NCBI GenBank assembly: GCA_040757835.1
Contig: JBFLWJ010000009.1
Location: forward strand, 1-54,049
DNA: 54,049 nucleotides
DNA from: Actinomycetota bacterium
GTDB lineage: Bacteria; Actinomycetota; Geothermincolia; Geothermincolales; RBG-13-55-18
Direction of reading: 5' to 3'
The translations under genes were made by a program, and so were the position numbers. Numbering within the stretch: position 1 is the stretch's first letter; each line of letters starts with the position of its first letter. Positions 8,826 through 17,992 of the stretch are shown here, one piece after another. The notes under the pieces were generated by a model. It worked only from the letters and a program-made list of their open reading frames with translations, ran no database searches and was not told the DNA's origin.

Positions 8826-10127
8826 CTACAGCTCCAGCCTCTCCAGGCGTTCAAAGACCACGGCCACGTTCTTCAGGTGGTGGTCGAGGTCGAAGCAGGC
8901 GTCCAGTTCCTGAGGGCCGAGCCTCGCCGCGACCTCGTCGTCGGCGGCCAGCAGGGCGCGGAAGTCCTCCCCCGCGCTCCATGCCCGCATGGCATTGCGC
9001 TGCACCAGGGTGTAAGCGTCCTCGCGCGTGAGCCCCTGGTCCACCAGGGCCAGCAGCACACCCTCCGAGAAGACCAGCCCGCGCGTGAGTTCCAGGTTGC
9101 GCCGCATGTTATCCGGGTAGACCTGCAGGTCGCGCACGATCCCCTGGAACTTGACCAGCATGTAGTGGAGCAGGGTGGTGGAATCGGGCACGATCACCCG
9201 CTCTACCGACGAATGCGAGATGTCCCGCTCGTGCCACAGGGCGACGTCCTCCAGCGCGGCCATGGCGTTGGCCCGCAGCACCCTGGCCAGGCCGCAGATG
9301 CGCTCGCACAGGATGGGGTTCCTCTTGTGCGGCATGGCGCTGGAGCCTTTCTGGCCGCGCCGGAAGGGCTCCTCCGCCTCCAGCACCTCTGTGCGCTGCA
9401 GGCCCCTGACCTCCAGGGCGAACTTCTCCAGGCTGGAGCCGGTGATGGCCATGGCCGCCAGGTACTCGGCATGGCGGTCCCGCTGCAGCACTTGGGTGGA
9501 CGCCTCCGCCGGTACCAGCCCCAGCCTGTCGCAGACGTAAGCCTCGACCCACGGCTCGAGGTGGGCGTAAGTGCCGACGGCGCCGGAGAGCTTGCCGCAG
9601 CTGATGACCTGCCGCGCCCTCCGCAGGCGCTCCAGGTCGCGGGCCATCTCGAAGGCCCACAGGGCCAGCTTCTGCCCGAAGACCATGGGCTCGGCGTGCA
9701 CTCCGTGGGTGCGCCCCACCATGGCCAGGTCCCGGTATTCCAGGGCCTTGTCCCTGAGGAGCCGCGCCAGGGAGAGCGCCTCGGCGATGATGAGGTCGGC
9801 GGCGTCGCGCATCTGCAGCGCCAGGCCGGTGTCCAGCACGTCGGATGAGGTCATGCCGTAGTGGATGAAGCGCGAACTCTCGCCCACGTTCTCGGCCACG
9901 TTGGTGAGGAAGGCGATGACGTCGTGGTTGACCGTCTCCTCGATCTCCAGCACGCGTGCGGGGTCGAAGGCCGCCTTCTCCCTGATCTCGGCGAGGGCCT
10001 CGCGCGGCACCAGGCCCCGCTCCGCCCGGGCCTCCACGGCCATGATCTCGACGTCCAGCCACTTCTGGAACCTGTTCTGCTCGCTCCACACGGCGGCCAT
10101 TCCGGGCAGGGTGTAACGCGAGATCAT
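8826..10127 (-). CDS. purB: Adenylosuccinate lyase PurB
   Basis: PurB cleaves SAICAR to AICAR and adenylosuccinate to AMP, releasing fumarate. The start is set at the ATG at 10127 (MISRYTLPGMAAVWS), which matches the family and is well spaced from an AAAAGG site. A TTG three codons upstream is the alternative. The 433-residue protein has His141 in GRTHGVHAEP and the fumarase-superfamily signature GSSAMPHKRN at 261-270, which carries the mobile-loop serines. A 78-bp gap with a possible promoter separates it from purE. Confidence 0.96.
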   Translation of the reverse strand: MISRYTLPGMAAVWSEQNRFQKWLDVEIMAVEARAERGLVPREALAEIREKAAFDPARVLEIEETVNHDVIAFLTNVAENVGESSRFIHYGMTSSDVLDTGLALQMRDAADLIIAEALSLARLLRDKALEYRDLAMVGRTHGVHAEPMVFGQKLALWAFEMARDLERLRRARQVISCGKLSGAVGTYAHLEPWVEAYVCDRLGLVPAEASTQVLQRDRHAEYLAAMAITGSSLEKFALEVRGLQRTEVLEAEEPFRRGQKGSSAMPHKRNPILCERICGLARVLRANAMAALEDVALWHERDISHSSVERVIVPDSTTLLHYMLVKFQGIVRDLQVYPDNMRRNLELTRGLVFSEGVLLALVDQGLTREDAYTLVQRNAMRAWSAGEDFRALLAADDEVAARLGPQELDACFDLDHHLKNVAVVFERLERLEL

Positions 10128-10168
10128 TTCTTCCAACCTTTTCCAGTCATCTCGTCCGGCACATGTAT

Positions 10169-10186
10169 ATTATGCCCCATAGGGCA
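10169..10186 (-). promoter_or_regulatory. Possible internal promoter or hairpin between purE and purB
   Basis: On the minus strand CATAAT (10169-10174) could serve as a -10 box, with a weak -35-like TATCAA 17 nt upstream. A small inverted repeat TGCCC-N4-GGGCA (10173-10186) overlaps it. This is the main gap inside the purD-purE / purB-purH stretch, so separate control of the second half is possible. The evidence is weak. Confidence 0.25.
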
Positions 10187-10205
10187 CGGCGTTGATAGTG
10201 GCTTT

Positions 10206-10664
10206 TCAGCCCTCCGCCAGGCTCTCGCGGTAGGCGGCGAGGGCCTTCGCCACCGCCTCGTACTTGAGGGCCAGGATGGCGCAGGCCAGCAGGGCGGCGT
10301 TCTCCGCCCCGTCGATGGCCACCGTGGCCACGGGGACCCCGCGCGGCATCTGCACCATGGAGAGCAGGGCGTCCATGCCCCCCAGGTCGGCAGAGGATAT
10401 GGGCAGGCCGATGACGGGGAGGGTGGTCAGGGAGGCCACCACGCCGGGGAGGTGCGCCGCCTTTCCCGCCGCCGCGATGAACACCTCAACCCCTTCCTCC
10501 CGGGCAGCGGCCACGAACTCCCGTAACTTTTCCGGCTGGCGGTGGGCGGAGATGACCGCGGTCTTCACCCGCACCCCCATCTCCGCGAGGGTCTCCTCCG
10601 CCGGGGTGACTTTCTTCAGGTCCGACTTGGACCCCATGAGCAGGGCGACAACGGGAGCGGCCAT
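10206..10664 (-). CDS. purE: N5-CAIR mutase PurE (class I)
   Basis: PurE converts N5-CAIR to CAIR. The ATG at 10664 (MAAPVVALLMGSKSD) lies 10 nt after GGAGG. The alternative GTG at 10673 would overlap the purD stop by 4 nt but sits too close to the SD. The 152-residue protein has GSKSDLKK and His41 in SAHRQPEKL, with GLPISSADLGGMDALLSMVQMP later. The SAHR block and size fit the bacterial mutase class, which works with PurK; purK is not in this window. Confidence 0.95.
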   Translation of the reverse strand: MAAPVVALLMGSKSDLKKVTPAEETLAEMGVRVKTAVISAHRQPEKLREFVAAAREEGVEVFIAAAGKAAHLPGVVASLTTLPVIGLPISSADLGGMDALLSMVQMPRGVPVATVAIDGAENAALLACAILALKYEAVAKALAAYRESLAEG

Positions 10665-10669
10665 CTTGA

Positions 10670-11944
10670 TCACACCTCCCGGGTCCTCAGGGCGATGTCC
10701 TTGCGGTAGTAGATATCTTTAAAACCTATCTTTCCCGCCGCCTCGTATGCTCTCTCGCGGGCAGCGGCGAAGTCCGTGCCGAGGGCGCTGACGCCCAGCA
10801 CCCGCCCACCATTGGTCAGCACCTCACCCCGTTCGCCGGCGCTGGTCCCGGCGTGAAAGACGGTGACCCCCGGGACCGCGCCCGCCTCTTCCAGCCCTGT
10901 GATGGGGTATCCCTTGCGGTAGTCGCCGGGGTAACCACCGGAGGCGACGACCAAGGTCACGCAGGGGTCGTTGGTCCAGCGCAGGTCCTCACCGGCCAGC
11001 CTGCCCTCCGCCACCGCGAGCATGGTCTCGACGATATCGCTCTCCAGGCGCGGCAGCACCGCCTGCGTCTCCGGGTCGCCGAAACGCACGTTATACTCCA
11101 GCACCTTGGGGCCGTCCGCGGTGAGGATGATGCCGGCGTAGAGGATACCCCTGTAGTCGATGCCGCGCCCCGCGAGGGCGCGGGCGGTGGGCCGCAGTAT
11201 CTCCTCCACCGCGCGCCGGTATTCGTCATCAGAGAGTACCGGCACCGGCGAGTATGAGCCCATGCCGCCGGTGTTGGGGCCGCTGTCCCCGTCCCCGATA
11301 CGCTTGTAGTCCTGGGCGGGGGCCATGGGGAGGATGTCTTCGCCGTCCACGAAGCAGAGGATGGACACCTCCTGCCCTTCCAGGAACTCCTCGATGAGCA
11401 CCTTGTCACCTGCCGCGCCGAAGGAGCGGTCCACGAAACAGGTCTTCAGGGCCTCGTAGGCGGCGCGGTCGTCCTGGGCGATGATCACTCCCTTGCCCGC
11501 CGCGAGCCCGTCGGCCTTGACCACGAACGGGGCACGGCCGTTCTTGATGCACGCCTCGGCCGCGTCGTAGTCCGTGAAGACCTCGGCCTTTCCCGTGGGA
11601 ACCCCCGCCTCCAGCATGAGTTGCTTGGCGAAGTCCTTGCTCCCCTCCATCTGCGCGGCCTCCCTGCCGGGGCCGAAGACGGGGAGGCCCCTGGCGATGA
11701 AGAGGTCGGCGATTCCCGCCACCAGGGGGGCCTCGGGGCCGACCACGGTGAGGTCTATCCTGTTCTCCCGCGCGAAGGCGGCTAGCGCCTCGACGTCCTC
11801 GGCGCCTATGTCCACGCACGTGGCCAGGGCGGCCATGCCCGCGTTGCCGGGCGCGCACCATATCCCGTCTACCAGGGGCGACTGGGATATCTTCCAGGTA
11901 AGGGCATGCTCGCGCCCCCCTCCTCCGACCACAAGAATCCTCAT
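10670..11944 (-). CDS. purD: Phosphoribosylamine-glycine ligase PurD
   Basis: PurD is an ATP-grasp ligase that joins glycine to phosphoribosylamine. The ATG at 11944 follows AAGGAGG by 7 nt and gives MRILVVGGGGREHAL, the canonical start, for 424 residues. The longer open frame to 12001 is not needed. Visible blocks are GPEAPLVAG, SKDFAKQLM, VVKADGLAAGKGV, the central GPNTGGMGSYSP, and EYNVRFGDPETQ. It precedes purE (coupled or nearly so). A long perfect inverted repeat lies upstream, between it and purA. Confidence 0.97.
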   Translation of the reverse strand: MRILVVGGGGREHALTWKISQSPLVDGIWCAPGNAGMAALATCVDIGAEDVEALAAFARENRIDLTVVGPEAPLVAGIADLFIARGLPVFGPGREAAQMEGSKDFAKQLMLEAGVPTGKAEVFTDYDAAEACIKNGRAPFVVKADGLAAGKGVIIAQDDRAAYEALKTCFVDRSFGAAGDKVLIEEFLEGQEVSILCFVDGEDILPMAPAQDYKRIGDGDSGPNTGGMGSYSPVPVLSDDEYRRAVEEILRPTARALAGRGIDYRGILYAGIILTADGPKVLEYNVRFGDPETQAVLPRLESDIVETMLAVAEGRLAGEDLRWTNDPCVTLVVASGGYPGDYRKGYPITGLEEAGAVPGVTVFHAGTSAGERGEVLTNGGRVLGVSALGTDFAAARERAYEAAGKIGFKDIYYRKDIALRTREV

Positions 11945-12019
11945 ATGAACCTCCTTGGTGCGCCCGGCTACATCTCTATATTTTATAGGCGGCGGTGACA
12001 ATCCTGCTTTAAGGGGCAG

Positions 12020-12116
12020 ATGGGGTCAGCCCCTGACATGTGACATTTCTTGATTGCTGGAAGGTCTTAAGGGCTTGACTTTGCTGAAAATGTCACATGT
12101 CAGGGGCTGACCCCAT
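12020..12116. repeat. Perfect 29-bp inverted repeat between purA and purD (GGGGTCAG element, copy 1)
   Basis: Arms 12020-12048 and 12088-12116 are exact reverse complements over 29 nt, with a 39-nt spacer. The arm reads ATGGGGTCAG at its outer end and TGTGACATTT at its inner end. Each arm also holds a smaller palindrome, GTCAG-CCC-CTGAC. The right arm ends 1 nt from the purA stop codon (12118-12120). The transcript would form a very stable hairpin that could terminate, attenuate or process the purA-purD message. No T-run follows, so it is not a textbook terminator. Confidence 0.9.
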
Positions 12117-12117
12117 T

Positions 12118-13452
<1,335 letters not shown>

Positions 13453-13504
13453 CTATCTCTCTTCATCCTCCAGGTTTACGTTCCGCCGCCCCACACGAAG
13501 AAAT

Positions 13505-13535
13505 ATTATAGCACTTGCCAAGTGTAAAGTCGCAA
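13505..13535 (-). promoter_or_regulatory. purA promoter with a perfect palindrome between -35 and -10
   Basis: On the minus strand a perfect TATAAT (13505-13510) lies 19 nt from TTGCGA (13530-13535). Between them is CACTTG-C-CAAGTG (13512-13524), a perfect 13-nt palindrome. A dyad in that position is a classic place for a repressor to block RNA polymerase. It does not resemble the Bacillus PurR box. A purine-responsive or other regulator is inferred, not shown. Confidence 0.6.
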
Positions 13536-13545
13536 CCTCCGGGCT

Positions 13546-13651
13546 CACCATCGATGCGTACCCGTGCCAGGCCCCGCCGATCGGAATAGGCCTGGCGACT
13601 GGCACCGCCGCGCCGCCCTCCGGGCGTCGCTGTCGCTTTCGCGCTGCATAC
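13546..13651 (+). repeat. GTGCCAGGC repeat, copy A
   Basis: This copy begins CACCATCGATGCGTAC and ends CGCTTTCGCGCTGCATAC. It contains a GTGCCAGGCC...GGCGACTGGCAC dyad able to fold into a hairpin. Similar units lie at 17757-17842 and 17845-17944, with a partial inverted one at 23241-23292. It occupies most of the purA / RND exporter gap. Confidence 0.65.
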
Positions 13652-13666
13652 TCTCGGATGGGCGTG

Positions 13667-16111
13667 CTAATTCCGTAGCGTTTTCTTTTCGAGGCGCTGG
13701 GCGCGCCAGGCGAGTATAGAGGGCAGTATCAACAGGGAGGCCAACAGGGCGAAGGTGAGGGAGAGGGCGGTGATCACGCCGAAGCGCTGCAGGAAGCCCA
13801 GCTTGGAGAAGGCCAGGATGAGGAAGGCCCCGGTGGTGGTGACCGCCGCTGCGATCAAGGCCTTGCCCACGCTGCCAACGGTGCGCCGGATGGCCTCGTC
13901 TATCTCCACCCCGCCGTCGCGCCACTCCTCCATGAAGCGGTGGGTGACATGGATGCCGAAATCGATACCCGCCCCGATGACCAGGGAGGAGACCATCACG
14001 GTCATGAAATCCAGCGGCCAGCCGAGGAGGGCGAGGGCCCCCAGCTCCATGGCCACGCTGATGAAGACCACGCTGGAGGCCGCCAATCCGAATGATATGG
14101 AGCGGAAGACCAGGATCACTATGAGGGCGCACAATATCAGGGCTACGGCGGTGGTCTTGACCTGGGTGGGCACGATGGTGCCCAGCATCTCGTGGAAGAG
14201 GAGCGGCAGCCCGCTGCTGCCCATGGTGACGCCGGGAGCGGCGGCCACGGTCTGCGCCGTAGCCTCCTGTATGGACTCATACAGGATCCTCATGTCCTCC
14301 TGGGAGCCGCGGTTGACCCTGATGCTGACCAGTGCGGTCTCGAGGTCCTCGGTGATGAGCTGGTTGTCGGAGGCGGACTGGCCCGAGGGGCCGGCCTGCT
14401 GCACTTCATAAAGGACAGCCATGACCTCCGCCTTGCTGGCGGGCACCGACCCGTGGAAGTTCTTCACCACGTCGGCGATGCTGTAGATCTTCCCGCGCTG
14501 CAGTATATCCTCTCCATCGTCTCCCACGTGGTCTACCAAAGCCAGGGCTTCCTCGTAAGCCAGTATGGCCTCGAGGTTGGAGGGCTCGAGGACGTCCCCG
14601 CGCACCAGCGTGTAGACCATCTCCTGCCCCCCGAAATAGTCATTTATCTTCTGGGTGGCCACCTTGAACGGAAGGTCGTCGGGGAGCAGCTTGAAGACGT
14701 CCGCCTCGGTCTTGAGGGTGAAACCCAATGCGATAGAGCCCACGATTATCAGCAGGGAGATGGCGGCCACCACGACGCGGTGGTGCTCGGTGATCACGGC
14801 GACGCGGGCCAGCAGGCTGTCCACGGGAGACCACCTATTGCGCTCGTCCTTCCTATGCTGGCGTTCCCGCCATTTCTTCTGCGCTCTCTCCCTGCGGTCC
14901 CGCAGGACGAGCACCGCGGGAAGCAGGGTCACCGCCAGCACGAAACTAACCATCACCCCCACCACGCAGACCATCCCGAACTGCTGGATGATCGGCATGT
15001 TGGAGATGCCGAAGGAAGCGAACCCGAAGGCGGTGGTGGCGGCGGTAAGGAACACGGCCACACCCACGGTGACCACGGACCTTAGAGCCGAGGCCGAGGG
15101 GTCTTCCCCTTTGACACGCTCCTCGTAGTAGCGGGTGAGCACGTGGATGGCGTAGGCGATATCAATCCCGAGGAGCAGGGGCATGATGGCCGCGTTGCTG
15201 TAGGAGAAGGGAAAACCGACCCAGCCCTGGAACCCCATGACCCAGACGATGGTCAGGAGGATGACCAGCAAGGTGAAGATGACGTCCGTCACGCGGCGGA
15301 AGGTGAGGAAGAGGACGAGGACGATGAACAGGAAGACCAGGGCGAAGAGGAGCTTGGTGTCCGCCAGGGTGCTCTCGCTCGACTCCTTCTGCATGGAGGC
15401 GTTCCCGGCCACGAAGACCTCGGTACCGGGCACCACTTCGAAATATTCCCTGGTCTTGTCCGAGAACCTGCCGACCAGATCGATCTGCCCGCTGGAGGTC
15501 AGCCCCGGCCTCATCGTCGTCTTGATGAGGATGGCATGGCCGTCCGCGGAGATGTTCTGCGGTTCCGATGTCGCCCCCAGTTCCTGCATCTGTTCCTCCT
15601 GCGCCCGCAGGTTCAGCTCGACCTGCTGGAGGATCTCTTCATCGCTCAGGGAATCGATCACGCTCATGAGCGGTTCCCCGGCCGCTGGGGAGACGGCGGC
15701 ATCGCCGCTGGACAGGCCGAGTCCCGGGGAAGCCCCGTCCGAGGACCCGTCCATATAGACCATGCTGTCCAGGGGGGTGTTTACCTCGACTACGAAATCC
15801 CCCCAGATGCCCGGCTCGCCCTCGAGGAAGGAGCGGTACCCGGTTACCTTGCGCAACAGGGCGCCGTCGAACCCATTGGCCGTTTCCACCAGCACCCTCT
15901 CCTCGTCGATGCCTCCGAACTTCTCCTCCGCCTCGTTCATGGTCCGCACGACATCGCTGGAGTCAGAGAGGAAGGTGCCGAAACCGTATCCCTGGTGGAT
16001 GCGGAACACGCCGACAGCGAAGAACGCGCTTATAGCCAAGATGATGGATATGACCAGCAGGGGCCTCTTGACGCTGCTGTTTCCGAACCAGGTGAAGATC
16101 TTTTCGACCAT
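13667..16111 (-). CDS. RND/MMPL-superfamily exporter
   Basis: This is an 814-residue inner-membrane transporter with the two-fold RND layout. A first helix at about residues 17-36 is followed by a large external loop (about 40-225), five helices, a second loop, and a final block of helices. The paired family motifs are GIDIAYAIHVLTRYYEER and GAGIDFGIHVTHRFMEEW, the conserved Gly-Asp helices of proton-driven MMPL proteins. It lacks adaptor or outer-membrane partners here, which fits the stand-alone lipid or hopanoid exporter type of MMPL proteins. The substrate cannot be told. A strong promoter with an operator-like dyad lies upstream. Confidence 0.85.
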   Translation of the reverse strand: MVEKIFTWFGNSSVKRPLLVISIILAISAFFAVGVFRIHQGYGFGTFLSDSSDVVRTMNEAEEKFGGIDEERVLVETANGFDGALLRKVTGYRSFLEGEPGIWGDFVVEVNTPLDSMVYMDGSSDGASPGLGLSSGDAAVSPAAGEPLMSVIDSLSDEEILQQVELNLRAQEEQMQELGATSEPQNISADGHAILIKTTMRPGLTSSGQIDLVGRFSDKTREYFEVVPGTEVFVAGNASMQKESSESTLADTKLLFALVFLFIVLVLFLTFRRVTDVIFTLLVILLTIVWVMGFQGWVGFPFSYSNAAIMPLLLGIDIAYAIHVLTRYYEERVKGEDPSASALRSVVTVGVAVFLTAATTAFGFASFGISNMPIIQQFGMVCVVGVMVSFVLAVTLLPAVLVLRDRRERAQKKWRERQHRKDERNRWSPVDSLLARVAVITEHHRVVVAAISLLIIVGSIALGFTLKTEADVFKLLPDDLPFKVATQKINDYFGGQEMVYTLVRGDVLEPSNLEAILAYEEALALVDHVGDDGEDILQRGKIYSIADVVKNFHGSVPASKAEVMAVLYEVQQAGPSGQSASDNQLITEDLETALVSIRVNRGSQEDMRILYESIQEATAQTVAAAPGVTMGSSGLPLLFHEMLGTIVPTQVKTTAVALILCALIVILVFRSISFGLAASSVVFISVAMELGALALLGWPLDFMTVMVSSLVIGAGIDFGIHVTHRFMEEWRDGGVEIDEAIRRTVGSVGKALIAAAVTTTGAFLILAFSKLGFLQRFGVITALSLTFALLASLLILPSILAWRAQRLEKKTLRN

Positions 16112-16210
16112 ATCTTGCCGCCCGCTATTGCTTCCCGCGATGACCGCCGCCCCATGGGGCAGGTGTGTTCTCTAGATAATCTTTCATTGTGCAATACTTA
16201 TTATCAACAA

Positions 16211-16229
16211 TATTTGCCTTTCGCAAATA
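16211..16229. promoter_or_regulatory. Operator-like inverted repeat TATTTGC-N5-GCAAATA
   Basis: A perfect 7-bp dyad lies just downstream of the -10 box of the RND exporter promoter, in a local AT-rich tract. Its size and place suit a TetR- or MarR-type repressor. No such regulator gene is adjacent, so the binding protein is unknown. Confidence 0.5.
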
Positions 16230-16258
16230 ATATTAATATGCACGCCTGCCTCTGTCAA
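16230..16258 (-). promoter_or_regulatory. Sigma-70-type promoter of the RND exporter
   Basis: On the minus strand TTGACA (16253-16258) and TAATAT (16230-16235) are separated by exactly 17 nt. The AT content is high compared with the GC-rich surroundings. The exporter ATG is about 120 nt downstream. The neighbouring inverted repeat begins 2 nt upstream of the -35 box. Confidence 0.75.
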
Positions 16259-16260
16259 GA

Positions 16261-16350
16261 ACCGGGGTCGTATCTTCAGTCTTCAATTCTTGGATCCGCA
16301 TCAGCAGGCGATTCGGGTAGGGAACTGAAGACTGAAGATACGACCCCGGT
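16261..16350. repeat. 29-bp inverted repeat after the FAD dehydrogenase (GGGGTCG element, copy 2)
   Basis: Arms 16261-16289 and 16322-16350 pair over 29 nt with one mismatch, around a 32-nt spacer. The outer ends read ACCGGGGTCGTATC and the inner parts TTCAGTCTTCA. The right arm overlaps the first base of the complement of the dehydrogenase TGA stop (16350-16352). The other end abuts the exporter promoter. A transcript would form a long hairpin, so it may isolate the two genes. Confidence 0.85.
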
Positions 16351-17723
16351 CAACCCGCGTGCAGGATGGAGCGGGCGACGACGACGCCCGAGGCCGAGGC
16401 CTGCACCAGCCCGCGGGTGATGCCCGCCCCGTCGCCGATGGCGTAGAGGCCCTTCACCTCCGACTGTAGGTCCGCCCCCAGGCTGGGCCGCGAGGAATAG
16501 AACTTCACCTCCACGCCGTAGAGGAGGGTATCGCGGGCGTAGAGCCCCGGGGTCAAGTGGTCCAGCGCTTCCAGCATCTCCAGGATGTCGCTGATGTAGC
16601 GGTAGGGCAGGGCGAAGCTGAGGTCGCCCGGGGTGGCGTCGCACAGGGATGGCACCACTGAGGAGCGGGAGATGCGCCGCGGGGTCGAGCGGTGCCCGGC
16701 CAGAAGGTCGCCCAGGCGCTGGACGAGTATACCCTCCCCCAGGAGGTTGGCAAGGCGTGCGATGTACTTGCCGTAGGCGATGGGCTCCTTGAAGGGCTCG
16801 GTGAAAGTGGTGCTCACCAGGAGGGCGAAGTTGGAGTTCTCCGTACGCTGCTCCGCGTAGGAATGGCCGTTCACCGTGAGCACGTCCCCGTAGCGCTCCA
16901 CGCAGACCTGGCCATAGGGGTTCATGCAGAAGACCCGCACGCGGTCCTCGAAGCGGCGGGTGAAGTAGTGCAGCTTGGGCTCGTAGAGGTCGTTGGTGAT
17001 GGGCTCCAGCACCGGCGCCGGCACCTCAACCCGGAGGCCGATATCCACCTGGTTGTTCTGGACGCTCACCCCCAGCCCCTCCATCTCGTCCGCCAGCCAG
17101 TCGGCCCCCTCCCTCCCCGGCGCGGCCACCACGCTGCCGGCGAAGAACTCTTGCCCTTCCGAAGTCTTCACGCCGCATACGCGCCCGCCATCGGTGAGGA
17201 TGGACTCGATGTCCGCGTTGGTCTTCACCTCGACCTTATCAGCCAGAAAATCCCTCATCCGCACCAGCAGTTCGCGGCAGCGCTCCGTGCCGAGGTGGCG
17301 GAAGGGACAGGGGGTGAGGACGAGGCCGGAGAGCACCGCCCTCTTCCTCCATTCCGCCACCTTGTTGTTCTCGTCGCCGAAGATCTGCTTCGGCGCCCCG
17401 AACTCCAGGTAGAGCTGGTCCACGCGGTCGATGAGGTCGCGCAGCATGCGCGTGCCCACGTATTCGCCCAGCCAGCCCCCGACGTCGGGAGCAAGCGAGA
17501 GCTTGCCGTCGCTGAAAGCCCCCGCCCCTCCCCAGCCGCTGGTGATAGCGCAGGTCTCGCAGCGGTTGCACTTGCCTACGCGCGCGGGGCAGTCACGCTT
17601 CTCGATGTCCGGGCCTTTCTCCAGCATGAGTATCTTCAGGCCGTCCCTCTTCACCAGCTCAAGGGCGGTGAAGATGCCGGCCGGCCCGGCACCGATGATG
17701 ATAACGTCGTAGTTATTGTTCAT
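16350..17723 (-). CDS. COG2509-type FAD-dependent dehydrogenase
   Basis: This is a predicted cytoplasmic flavoprotein of 457 residues. The start chosen is the ATG at 17723 (MNNNYDVIIIGAGPAG), 6 nt after GGAG. Two in-frame ATGs lie further upstream. The Rossmann FAD motif GAGPAG is at about residues 11-16. A cysteine-rich stretch follows (CPARVGKCNRCETC), then SGWGGAGAFSDGKLSL, both typical of COG2509 proteins. A C-terminal GDGAGITRG segment closes the FAD site. The exact substrate of this family is not established. The cysteines could bind a metal or an Fe-S cluster (inference). Confidence 0.85.
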   Translation of the reverse strand: MNNNYDVIIIGAGPAGIFTALELVKRDGLKILMLEKGPDIEKRDCPARVGKCNRCETCAITSGWGGAGAFSDGKLSLAPDVGGWLGEYVGTRMLRDLIDRVDQLYLEFGAPKQIFGDENNKVAEWRKRAVLSGLVLTPCPFRHLGTERCRELLVRMRDFLADKVEVKTNADIESILTDGGRVCGVKTSEGQEFFAGSVVAAPGREGADWLADEMEGLGVSVQNNQVDIGLRVEVPAPVLEPITNDLYEPKLHYFTRRFEDRVRVFCMNPYGQVCVERYGDVLTVNGHSYAEQRTENSNFALLVSTTFTEPFKEPIAYGKYIARLANLLGEGILVQRLGDLLAGHRSTPRRISRSSVVPSLCDATPGDLSFALPYRYISDILEMLEALDHLTPGLYARDTLLYGVEVKFYSSRPSLGADLQSEVKGLYAIGDGAGITRGLVQASASGVVVARSILHAG

Positions 17724-17756
17724 AGCCATCTCCGATTGTAACATCGGGCGCTGGGG

Positions 17757-17842
17757 ACCATATGTTTACATATACGTACACGTGCCAGGCCCGGCCATTC
17801 GGGAATGGACGGGCGGCTGGCACCGTTACGCCGCCCTCGGGG
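17757..17842 (+). repeat. GTGCCAGGC repeat, copy B
   Basis: This copy contains ACGTACACGTGCCAGGC and the matching arm GGGCGGCTGGCACCG, which fold around GGCCATTC-GGG-AATGGAC. It then runs into ACGCCGCCCTCGGGGCAC. Copy C follows directly in the same orientation, making a tandem pair upstream of the DUF169 gene. Confidence 0.65.
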
Positions 17843-17844
17843 CA

Positions 17845-17944
17845 CACCATCGATACGTACACGCGCCAGGCTAGGCCCGGCTTCGCCGCTCCTGGCACTG
17901 GACACCGTTGCGCCGCGGACGGCGCAATCGCTTTCGCGATACAG
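17845..17944 (+). repeat. GTGCCAGGC repeat, copy C
   Basis: Begins CACCATCGATACGTACAC, nearly identical to copy A, and ends CGCTTTCGCGATACAG. The middle is diverged (GCGCCAGGCTAGGCCC). Its right end supplies the sequence just upstream of the -10 box of the DUF169 gene, so it may contribute to that promoter. Confidence 0.65.
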
Positions 17945-17961
17945 GCTGTAGAACGTTGTAC

Positions 17962-17967
17962 TATAAT
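17962..17967 (+). promoter_or_regulatory. -10 box upstream of the DUF169 gene
   Basis: A perfect TATAAT lies 26 nt before the start codon. No good -35 hexamer is visible at 16-18 nt; that region belongs to repeat copy C. The promoter is likely but incomplete by consensus. Confidence 0.4.
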
Positions 17968-17992
17968 CCCTAGGTATAAGAGAGGGGGAGAG

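Noticed and set aside
17762..17992. N-terminal extension of the DUF169 frame through the repeats
   Set aside because: It is made of the intergenic repeat units. The ATG at 17993 has a good SD and the conserved domain begins just after it.
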